Shown here: piece after piece, positions 31,801-35,559 of the stretch
How positions within the stretch are numbered: the stretch's first letter is position 1
Layout: every line of letters starts with the position of its first letter
Source of the DNA: Mycolicibacterium sp. HK-90
GTDB taxonomy: Bacteria > Actinomycetota > Actinomycetes > Mycobacteriales > Mycobacteriaceae
Length of the DNA stretch: 64,000 nt
Direction of reading: 5' to 3'
Assembly (NCBI RefSeq): GCF_030486405.1
Contig: NZ_CP129613.1
Coordinates: 5,952,001 to 6,016,000 of the forward strand
Made by a program: the position numbers and the translations under genes
Notes under the pieces: model-generated
Databases searched by the model: none
Told to the model about the DNA's origin: nothing
What the model saw: the letters and a program-made list of their open reading frames with translations, nothing else

Positions 31801-34435
31801 GTGACCACCACGCGGCGTTGGCGCGGGCGCGGGCGTCGGCCGCCTCCATCATGCCCAGCGGATTGCGCACCCCATCGATCTGAACCGGCGGGATGCGCCG
31901 CGCCAGCGCGGAGTCGGCGACCATGCTCTGGGGCACCACGTTGCGCCACCGCTCGCCGGGCGCGGTGTCGCCGTCGTTGCTCCCGTCCGGTGTCGGATCC
32001 CCTTGTGGCGGATGACCCTGCACATCGCCGACGGCGGCGGCCGCGACCAACTGTTGCGGGCGTCCCTGGAATGGGTCGACGGCTTGCCCGCTCGGGTCGA
32101 GATAGCCTACGGCTGTACGTAATACGGCGTCTTGTCCCCAGCCAGGTGGCCATGGCGAACGGCGCCCGGTGTTCGGGTCCTCGAGGAAGAGCTGTCCATT
32201 GTCGTTGACCGCGAGGTAGGCGTGGCCACCCTGGTTCGGACCGCCGGACCACGCGGACACCAGGACGGCCGACGAACCGGGAGCCATCTGGCCGAGCACG
32301 CTGTTGACATCGGAGTAAGAGGCGAACTGGGCTGCCGAACCAGTGGCCTCGAACAATTGGATGCCGGGTCTGCCTCGGGCGGAGGTGAACGGGGCGAGCC
32401 GGATCGGACGGCCGTATCTGTCGGACAACGCCTGGGCGACCCGGTCCGCGCAATCGTCGGAGAGCTCGGTCCGCTTGTCGGTGACCTCGGTCCGCTCGTC
32501 GACGGCCGGATTCTGCTCAGCCGTCGCCGGGGTGGCCTGGTTCGCCGCGGCGACGGTGTCCTGAACCCGCGCATCCGGTACGCCCGCCGTGTCAGAACTG
32601 GTCGACGAAGGTGACGGCGCAGACTTTTCAGACTTCGTATCAGGTGTCGGTGTTTTCGAAACCTCTTCGCGGGCACCAGGCGTAGATGTCTTCGCGACGG
32701 GAGCAGCTGGTTGCGCCTCGGTCCTCCCGCCGGCGGCCGGCGCGGCAGCAGCCTGCGAGGTTGTGGTCGGACCCACGTGTGGGGCGGGAGCCGCCGGGTC
32801 GGCCTGAACCGGATCGGTCTGAACTGAATCGGTCTGGACGGGCTCGCTCTGGACAGGCTCGGCCTGAACGGCTTCGGTCTGGCCGGTCTCGTTTTGGACG
32901 GGCTCGGCCTGCGTGGTGTCGCTGGCCTGAGTGGTGTCGCTGGCCTGAGTGGTGTCGGTGGCCTGCGTGGTGTCGGTCGCTACCGCAGACTCCGCGGTCT
33001 CCGCCACCGGCGTCGGTGCCGCTGTGGTGTTGTGGTCCTCCGAGAGCTGCGCGTTCTGCGTTGTCGTGGTGTCGGTCTCGGGGCCCGGCTGGGCCTGGTC
33101 GTGGCTGGTGGCCGGTTCGGCCGTCTGGTTGTCGTCAGTGGTGTCGCTGGTGTCGGCCTGCGACTGGTCGGTATCCGAGTCGGCGGCTTCGTCTTCGGCC
33201 GTGTGCTGGTCAGCAGCCTGCTCCTCGGTGGAGGACTTACCAGTGGGACTCTGTTTGGCATTCGATGGATCATGCTGTGCCACAGCATTTTTGGCTGGCC
33301 CGTTGGCGGTGTTGGACGGTGCGGCCTTCGCGGCGGCGGGTGCCGCCGCGGCACTGCTCGTCTTGTCGTCGGCGGGCGTGGTCTCACTGTCGGAATCGGG
33401 TTTGGCCGCGGTGTCGAGATCGGACGGCCCGTCCGGGTCGAGCCCGGTCAGCTCGCCGGTAGGCGCGGGCGGCCCGGCTTCCGACGACGGTGTCGTCTGG
33501 TTGTTCTGCGGGTTCGGTGATGACAGACCGGCGCCCTTGAGACCACCGATGCTGGTGGTGGTCGATCCCGCCAGGATCGCGAGCGTATCGAATTCGCCAC
33601 CGACGGACATGGTTCCGGCAACGTTGCCGACCACCCCGGCGGTGAACATGACGGTCGCGCCCTTGGTCGCGGCCGTGAGTCTGTTGCGCGCGGGCCCGAG
33701 CGCGGCGCCGACCGGCAGCGCGGATACGCCGCCGGCTCCACCGCCGACTGTCGACGCGATCGCGGTCGTCTTGAACCGGTCCCACCGGAGGTCGGCATGT
33801 CCGTTCTTGGCTTGGATGCCCTGGACGATGCCCTCTTGCGTCAACCCTTGAGCGAGTTCTTGCCCGGACTCCCGGATTCCGGCGCGCACCATCTCCCGGC
33901 GGAACAGCCGGTTCATCATCGTCCGGCTCAGCAGCTCGCGCATCTTCGAGAGGAGCCGCCGCAGCACGATCATCATGAGCTGGCGGATGGTCAGGACGGT
34001 GGTCTGCTCGATGACCGGGATCAGCGCGGTCGACGCGCCGTACGTGGGGGCCGCATTGGCCAGACACCAGGATATTTCGGCTGCGGCCAGGGCCAGTCCG
34101 ACGATGATCGACAGCTTGCTGTACTCGATTTCGGTGCCGAAATTGCTGGCACCCTCGCCCATCGCGGAGATGCCGGTGGCAAGTCTGTCCACGGCGTAGT
34201 CGCCGTCGAACAGCATGGCGAACTGCTTCGCCGCGGCATCCGCGGTGTCACCGAACAGTACCGACAGTGTCTCTCCGCGAACCCGGTTCAGTTCCGGGAT
34301 GAGTTCCTGGAGTTGTTCGGCGGCAGCCTGGTAATGATCGCCCATCCGGCGGGTACGGGTCTCACTGCCTTGCGGCCACTGACCGCCCGCGAGGTATGAC
34401 ACCCATTGAAGCTCGGGTGGGATCTCAATGTCCAT
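16868..34435 (-). CDS. Giant multi-module polymorphic toxin-like ESX effector (5855 aa)
   Basis: One uninterrupted 17.6-kb frame. Residues 1-300: WXG100-like toxin head. About 310-655: acidic/Thr-Gln linker. Seven papain-fold (Tox-PL-like) domains have Cys at 662, 2260, 2844, 3260, 3645, 4527 and 5110, each with a later GGHAYLAV His and a D in the next strand (His738/Asp753 in the first). Five DUF1023 alpha/beta-hydrolase domains have nucleophiles Ser1094, Ser1560, Ser2059, Ser2673 and Cys4930. Six GNAT-like domains (~3012, 3419, 3793, 4048, 4298, 5278) carry RGQGFSKAL-type loops. Three ~105-aa helical repeats fill 5505-5825. A VGDVQG-like motif recurs nine times at module borders. The YbaB and WXG100 genes just upstream probably prepare it for ESX export. 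Likely targets are proteins or cofactors of rival cells or a host; this is inferred. Confidence 0.85.
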   Translation of the reverse strand: MDIEIPPELQWVSYLAGGQWPQGSETRTRRMGDHYQAAAEQLQELIPELNRVRGETLSVLFGDTADAAAKQFAMLFDGDYAVDRLATGISAMGEGASNFGTEIEYSKLSIIVGLALAAAEISWCLANAAPTYGASTALIPVIEQTTVLTIRQLMMIVLRRLLSKMRELLSRTMMNRLFRREMVRAGIRESGQELAQGLTQEGIVQGIQAKNGHADLRWDRFKTTAIASTVGGGAGGVSALPVGAALGPARNRLTAATKGATVMFTAGVVGNVAGTMSVGGEFDTLAILAGSTTTSIGGLKGAGLSSPNPQNNQTTPSSEAGPPAPTGELTGLDPDGPSDLDTAAKPDSDSETTPADDKTSSAAAAPAAAKAAPSNTANGPAKNAVAQHDPSNAKQSPTGKSSTEEQAADQHTAEDEAADSDTDQSQADTSDTTDDNQTAEPATSHDQAQPGPETDTTTTQNAQLSEDHNTTAAPTPVAETAESAVATDTTQATDTTQASDTTQASDTTQAEPVQNETGQTEAVQAEPVQSEPVQTDSVQTDPVQADPAAPAPHVGPTTTSQAAAAPAAGGRTEAQPAAPVAKTSTPGAREEVSKTPTPDTKSEKSAPSPSSTSSDTAGVPDARVQDTVAAANQATPATAEQNPAVDERTEVTDKRTELSDDCADRVAQALSDRYGRPIRLAPFTSARGRPGIQLFEATGSAAQFASYSDVNSVLGQMAPGSSAVLVSAWSGGPNQGGHAYLAVNDNGQLFLEDPNTGRRSPWPPGWGQDAVLRTAVGYLDPSGQAVDPFQGRPQQLVAAAAVGDVQGHPPQGDPTPDGSNDGDTAPGERWRNVVPQSMVADSALARRIPPVQIDGVRNPLGMMEAADARARANAAWWSQLTGAEQLALIETYPQHIGNAEGIPTSVRHKANTISLSESRSQLQSLRDSGHRLSRSQSRLLARLDHIDAALTRADQLAQQSGLGGPQLLSFDHTAFGGDGRAVVSFGADPYRADSVSWHVPGQGITIDQLGAFMGDALNHLQSTTQENPEVSAASIAWIGYDTPSGLSSWRAAGHTLAREGGAILYSDIRAFNAARDTLAGDGSHFSGNHVFAHSYGTTATSYAGRDGRLANDVRTISLIGSPGTGPVQTAADFGLGDNVFVASSSRDPFTALGGRNPGSAGRIFGLGLGADPAMNTFGAQRVTAEFSSDMDRVRSRGTHNSYYRYADRTAGVRSESLANFGRIAAGHADRIDTDAHRTVSTQDGRFFGTREGTVEPAAGRPLRLEGETSTQGDRETRRPWNPRWQSEVQATAELDTRTPREIANDALDELGVKPKDLMSPADHRVAVDRAVDRARTNAHWWAGLSEAQRQALIETYPFEVGNAEGIPPMARHQANSIMLERNAARRDLMVSQRDNGIALTEAQEKFIKLMDDIESALRTAERNAVRHGIGGPYLLALDPDAFGGVGRAIVSFGADPYTAQSVSWYVPGMTTTIERLGTIMRRAFNQLRSTQQENPDLSAASITYLGYQPPGSWDPRVGFQRMARNGGQIFASDIASFNVGRDVFTGDGSHFSGNHVFAHSYGSTTVSHAGHGRRLADHVQTITLIGSPGAGPLRTAADFGIGDNVFVAASSRDRTTGLGGEHAGDRGRTIRRMGQGIDPAMDIFGARRITSEFPVALDHRGAGSRMTHSLYWAYMDPGTLQVRSESLANFGRIAAGHADQVHTEGHRTLHQRRRWLLGGTREQTVEPATGRPLRLTDDPTSNHSVEGRHFWNPRFRNSPDDVVSEAEVPVDNTTDVARAAQELPAAETGDVEQTAVPDQVVADVALAERGIKAADLMSPADHRVPVDQAVDRARANAHWWAGLSETQQQALIKTYPHQVGNAEGIPPKARHDANSRMLRRYLDHRDLLLSRRENGVALNKFESNYIDLMHDIESGLRSAQRNATRLNVGGPFLLALDPQAFGGVGRAIVSFGADPYTAQSVSWYVPGMTTTIGKLRAMTMRSANLLQSTLQEDPNLSAASITYIGYRAPGSWDPRVGFQRMAQNGGHIFASDITAFNVGRDVFTGDGSHFSNNHVFAHSYGSTTVSHAGDGQRLAGQVRTITLIGSPGAGPLSTAADFGIGDNVFVAASSRDRTTGLGGEHAGDRGRTIRRMGQGIDPAMDIFEARRITAEFPAARDHMGAGSRMTHSLYWSYMDPGTLRIRSESLTNFGRIAAGRGNQVDPEGHRTLDERRRPVVGGTREQTVEPALGRPLQLADDPASHHSVHGRNRWNPNFLRSTNCAYVVAEELSVRYGRDITVDAPITPRGVPARSLFEAVGSAARFGSYSDVEATLQRLGPGSSAVLASRWRGRGQGGHAYLAVNDGGTIYLLDPHTGQRSGWPPHWGRDAVKRTAVGYLDAGGTPVNPLHGSSRRQLLDAEVVGHVQGDPAQSTDQAIADEALSQRTPAVRPDELRNPLGVAEEAAARARNNATWWAGLSETQQQALIETYPQHIGNAEGIPAAARDAANRNVLQELRDRADRIQTKIDEFERPTRAERKFLAKIDQLDRALDKARADAVRAGEDGPLLLAFDPQEFGGDGRVLLSFGQDPYSADSVSWHVPGVQTTMHSLLGFYSHSALNHLQSVRAENPELKAASIAWIGYDAPSGRKIWRAAGHRFARTGGDILHSDITAFNAVHQTTSDGTAFTGNHVFGYSYGSTTTGYAGRDGRLGDHVSTVTLVGSPGVGPITQASEFGIGADNVFAASSSRDVVTAFGGRTSESSGRVLGIGLGVDPAMQSFGAVRVTAEFPSGPNRLLTGGTHHAYFLHTPSGRSESLVNLGRIASGHTDRVTVEPHRTVEGRHTVEPAAGSSPRRIWNLPWRTGQNCAQGVAAELSAMYGREVQLATQPTRSGVPARALFEAVGTDATFATYAEVEQRLRELGDGSSAVLASRWSGGRGGGHAYLAVNVGGDIQLVDSHRGRTGWPPHWGQDAVSRTAVGYLDPTGNPVGRSAVDAPLSLAAADDVGHVRGHRDDPDFGQRQAEYRAQDPATRPVDSRYAQPLDEVVDGLDPAAVHQLAEDLSGTYGPHRILLEGEIVGGEVILTGKIFDGNREIGTTQRSFKRDDNGSLVAYHNGLVINEEFKNQRGQGFSKALTAELERYYIDSGVDYIELKSHDTGSNAWARRGFTWDPKPHRLAASLDSIKSAAARLAPNLSPEGRAALSDMVARLQPGHPRLPEPIEVATMATAAEPELGRKLLHRTEVSFVRHMPVAEDRVKPNTGLMSRVQRWLGFGGQQSSAQNCAHGVAAELTQRYERPFRVDVQASRTGVPAWALFRSVGTTAQFATYDDVAATLHDLGDGSSAVLASRWAGGRQGGHAYLAVNDGGQIYLVDPHTGKRSGWPPHWGQQAVDRTAVGYLDADGTAVRPLHQAPLQVSLGVADGVGDVRGLREYRAQDPTTRSVDTRHTESLSEVVDHRDSAQARRLAEDLSGVYGPYRVEFAAYENPRGVVLNGSIFAGDVEIGSVERMFSRDASGKLVAHHTGVVIDQPRFRGQGFSTALSSELERFYTQAGIDRIELEAQQDGAHVWARRGFTWDPHPDRLQASLDDIKASARELAPGLDEHSRTVLDEMVQRLDPERSDLPEPVEIASLSTTEVPDLGHQLLEGSTWQAVRYLDGGDPQATGQNCAHDVAAELSSRYGREYRVAVTPSRTGVPAWSLYQAIGSQAQFATYDDVAATLRKLPNGSSAVLTSRWAGGRHGGHAYLAVKDGGQIYLVDPRTGQRSGWPPHWGQHAVDRTAVAYLDAHGHPLRPLHQSSPQQAFSPADAIGDVRGTVDTSRAEPLGDVIGESVDQARAQRLAEDLSGEYGPYRVQFSGEAMPSAVQLKGEIFNGDTRIGEIDRIFIRDENGKLVAHHNEMTIEDENLRGKGFSKAFLSEFDRYYARSGVDRIELMAVRDGAYAWARRGVNWDLRPDELQESLDSVKAAAQRLLPSVSTEARAVLEDVIARLEPGHPRLPEPTDLADLTAPGHSELGRELLQGTTWYGIQYVGETPGSAADSVGDVQGHPRDSEFPARQQEYRNQDPATRQVDSRYAEPVGDVVDNSTDPQRVQQLADDLSGVYGPYRVELQRVPDEATGIAGYILSDGKQVGHIYWSYRRDAEGKLVAFHGMIEITSKSHQGKGFSSALARQLEPYYARSGVDRIEMEAAWDGAYVWATWGFHWAPEPVQLRESLDSIKDSARRLRPRVGPEAQAVLDEVVQQLDPDNPRLPTPIDLSRLTAPGHTDLGQRLLTNTNWHAVRYLDTDAADAVGDVQGYPEGAEFLARQQDYRNQDPATRQVDTSYAEHLAEAVDSYDRQDARQLAEDLSGRYGPYHVEFSVQRAIPGESVSLYGLIRSGDTDIGYVSRKFSRDDDGNLVVENTIVRIEDAEYRGNDFSKALTAELERYYSRCRVDRIELVSKWQGSNAWARRGFTWTTDQYHLFESLNDIKESAGRLRGQVDTESQAVLDEIVERLEVGHPRLPEPIDLANLSTSEEPKLGPKLLDNTSVHFVKYLPSLPSGDLQTPEQNCAHGVAEALSDRYGREFRVAVEPSPTGVPARALYEAVGSASRFATYDQVEQVLRQLGDGSSAVLTSRWRGGRSGGHAYLAVNDGGDIYLLDPTTGERTGWPPHWGQVAVDRTAVGYLDANGDAINPLHDVPLRLGTAESVGDVQGLPAEPSSPEQIADAALAQRDPVVDATDLVRPSGDAQLAVERARANAVWWKGLSEGQQQALIEAYPVQIGNAEGIPPMVAHEANSRALQDWLAKGRELQAKLDSGRRLGWERHMEMLRATAVGDALQRATDTARQAGVDGPYLLRFDPDAHHGSGVAVVGFGVDPYVAESVSWHIPGRGMTIQELGPGMGSALNHAMSVLLENPTASAASITWIAYDTMADGAAQAGGENLHSDISGFNAGRDSWSGGERFGNNHVFGHCQGSTVAGYAGDGGRLGGGVRTVTLFGSPGLGPMDQAGQFGPDIDVYVASSSTDPFTWHGGAAPGTRGNFLDGYGVDPSMDFFGAQRITAEFPLVEMTRAGDYDIHNFYYKFVDKEAGVRNESLANFGRIATGHVERVGFEDHRSVVSEADQETKVRDPAAARSVQLEDLGLPVADPADNCAYGVADALSQRYGRDIRIETPVTATGVPARSLYEAVGSRADFATYAEVAERLAQLGPGSSAVLTSRWAGVRQGGHAYLAVNDGSEIYLIDTRTGQRSGWPPHWGQRAVDRTAVGYLDENGNAVAPLNDPSQLADAHSVGDVRGLPTDPEFRQRQQEYRDDRSSTRKVDTRYAEPLAELVDNPDPARGQQLADDLSGVYGPYRIELEAEAVPGSGQVALSGVILHGNKVIGSVDRVFYRDEDGKLVVHNGLLEIKQEQYRGQGFSKALAAELERYYIRSGVDRIELTSDWQGSNAWARRGFTWGPDLYHLQGALDQIKMRAQDLREQVSAEGEVELDDMVERLEIGHPRFPEPIELAMLETEEEPDLGRRLLENTSIDFVKYLPADPLAALRLPQHAPGTLSEGQAITAFADGEVRLRALNDELVSNGVSAEERARQLTESRNALRSWAYGLMNNRVAADWLAANTSNPTFGELVTRNEERGLAGDAVYEAIVETATHSRLAPGSLSDIETGAVYSQFELGMRALNEQMIRDDVSAEDRARTLSGLRSSLRAWTRELMENRPAAEWLSANESNPAFEDLVARYESKGLTGDAIYHAIIDGATHSHYAAGTLSDEETRTVYTTFELRMRELRDQLLRDGVGAEERARTLYGMRNTIRSWTRSLMEDRQLAEWLNDNEPNLTFDELVERNHAKGRVGDEIYEAIIASSTRSRGSVNADLGIDPDNPPDLPPMRGPTDLPLPGTEEDST
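16960..17925 (-). repeat. Three C-terminal ~105-aa helical repeats of the giant
   Basis: Residues ~5505-5825 of the giant form three successive copies. Each has a GTLSDxETxxVY-like start, a RMRELRDQLL-type helix, GVxAEERARTL, an ALRSW/TIRSW helix, AEWL-x-x-NExNPxF, a LVxRxExKG-type segment and a DAIYxAIIxxATHS-like end. The copies differ by many substitutions, so the duplication is not recent. No known family was recognised. Confidence 0.8.
27800..30510 (-). repeat. Tandem near-identical DUF1023 modules 2 and 3 of the giant
   Basis: The second and third DUF1023 modules repeat at a spacing of 1497 bases (499 codons; nucleophile Ser at 29758 and 28261). Long stretches are nearly identical in DNA, for example around 28025-28200 and 29525-29700, unlike the other modules, which match mainly in protein. 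This points to a recent tandem duplication or gene conversion. Confidence 0.8.
32450..33510 (-). repeat. Low-complexity acidic/Thr-Gln linker of the giant
   Basis: Residues ~310-660 of the giant are rich in Ser, Thr, Gln, Asp, Glu, Ala and Pro. Near 32800-32990 they include repeats of DTTQAS-type and EPVQ/DPVQ-type units, with direct DNA repeats of an 18-base unit around 32910-32970. It separates the secretion head from the first toxin domain and probably acts as a flexible spacer. Confidence 0.75.
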
Positions 34436-34490
34436 AAGCGATTCGGTGTGGCCGTGACCCTAAGCGGTCCGCCACCCCGTGGTGTCGGCC

Positions 34491-34787
34491 CTACGCCTGG
34501 TCGTTTTGTTCGAACGAGTTTGCGGCAGTTGTCAATCCGTCCGAGTAGAAGTCGAGCAGATCGGTCTTCACCACCACCGAGCCGTCGACCCAATCACGTT
34601 GCGCCAGATACCCTGCGTCGCCTTTGGCGAATCCGTCACCCATCTTGTCGTCGCCCCACGCGGCACCCTCGGCGGCCAGATTGGCCTGCAGGGACGACAG
34701 CACGTTCTTCATCTTGGTGCTGGCTTGGTTCAGGTGCTTCGACGCCGCTCGCAAGTCGGCCGGTGTCACACCGAATTCGTCAGCCAT
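34491..34787 (-). CDS. WXG100-type protein preceding the giant toxin
   Basis: A 98-aa helical protein with AAWGDDKMG at the turn, then YLAQRDWVDGS and TDLLDFYSDGL. It is paralogous to the protein at 12981-13277. It lies 4 bases after the YbaB-like gene and 55 bases before the giant's start. In T7SS toxin systems such proteins bind the toxin head domain and supply or complete the export signal; that is inferred here. Confidence 0.85.
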   Translation of the reverse strand: MADEFGVTPADLRAASKHLNQASTKMKNVLSSLQANLAAEGAAWGDDKMGDGFAKGDAGYLAQRDWVDGSVVVKTDLLDFYSDGLTTAANSFEQNDQA

Positions 34788-34791
34788 CTGG

Positions 34792-35265
34792 TCAGCTCCT
34801 CACGGTCGGGAAGGCGGACTCGCCTCGGCCGTCGTCCTCGGGCTCGGCCGCGGGCGGGACCGGGTCCTCATAGCCGAATACTGATCTGGTCAGGTCACGC
34901 AGGTCGGGCGCATCGTCGACGATGTCCGACAGGGATGGCAACATCCGGCGTCGCTCGCCGATCGGGACCATCAACTCGGCGGCCTTCTGCGCCACCAGTT
35001 GCGCGGCGGCCTGCGCGGCCGACGTGACGTGGCCGCCGAGATCCTCGAGTTCGTAGTCGTCGAGATACGACTCGTCGATCACGGTCTCGATGACGTGGCC
35101 CTGCGCGTTGACCGTCACCTCGACCAATCCCTCGGCCGCGTCGGCGCTCGCGGTCAGCTGCGCCTGCTCGCGCTGGACCGCCGCGATATCGGCCATCTGT
35201 TCGGAGACCAAGGCAAGCACCTCGGTCATTTGATGCCGCAGCCCATCGTTGTTGATCTGGCTCAC
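34792..35265 (-). CDS. YbaB/EbfC-family protein preceding the giant toxin
   Basis: A 157-aa protein with a helix around MTEVLALVSEQMADIAAV, strands GLVEVTVNAQGHVIETVI, a helix rich in Ala, and a MLPSLSDIVDDAPDLRDL segment near the C-terminus. The last segment is shared with the paralogue at 13274-13723. It is the first gene of the toxin operon. A likely role is cytosolic adaptor or chaperone of the WXG100 protein and toxin head. Confidence 0.82.
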   Translation of the reverse strand: MSQINNDGLRHQMTEVLALVSEQMADIAAVQREQAQLTASADAAEGLVEVTVNAQGHVIETVIDESYLDDYELEDLGGHVTSAAQAAAQLVAQKAAELMVPIGERRRMLPSLSDIVDDAPDLRDLTRSVFGYEDPVPPAAEPEDDGRGESAFPTVRS

Positions 35266-35559
35266 CTCACCCTCATCGCTGCAGGCCGAACGCGGCCACG
35301 AGAACTGGGATCGGAATAGTCTTCCAGATTTGCCAAGTCACTGCCACGTGCTTGGCCGAATTCGATTCGGGTGCTCCAGATTTGAGCACCCGAACAATAA
35401 TGCGCGGCGAAATTGCCAACAGCGCAATGTCGCTCGCGCTGCAATTTGCCACCCAGGCGTAGATAACCGAAGTCAACTGGATCGACCACGGCCCGGGTCA
35501 ATAGCTCACACGCACCGGGACGATGAGGACATTCTTTGCCTTGGCAACGGAGCGGCCGG
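35266..35559 (-). other. Intergenic region upstream of the toxin operon
   Basis: 294 bases between the stop of espI copy 2 and the start of the YbaB-like gene, with lower GC than its surroundings and no convincing gene. It holds a strong inverted repeat (35366-35394). It is the only sizeable gap between the secretion-core genes and the toxin operon, so it is the likely site of the toxin operon promoter. Confidence 0.55.
35366..35394 (-). terminator. Perfect 11-bp stem hairpin after espI copy 2
   Basis: TTCGGGTGCTC and GAGCACCCGAA pair perfectly around a 7-base loop. On the minus strand it lies 166 bases after the espI stop and about 100 bases before the YbaB start. There is no T-run. It could end transcription of the eccC-espI operon, or be a regulator site for the toxin operon. 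Confidence 0.5.

Noticed and set aside
17558..31804. Long open frames on the plus strand opposite the giant gene (up to ~775 codons)
   Set aside because: They mirror the GC-rich codon pattern of the giant, lack ribosome binding sites and known motifs, and repeat because the giant repeats.
16868..34435. Non-ribosomal peptide or polyketide synthase as an explanation for the giant gene
   Set aside because: No adenylation, condensation, ketosynthase or carrier-protein motifs are present, and the modules match toxin-type folds.
16868..34435. Assembly artefact as the source of the repeats
   Set aside because: The frame stays open over 17.6 kb and the modules differ by many substitutions. Only modules 2 and 3 are similar enough to be a concern, and this is noted in the findings.
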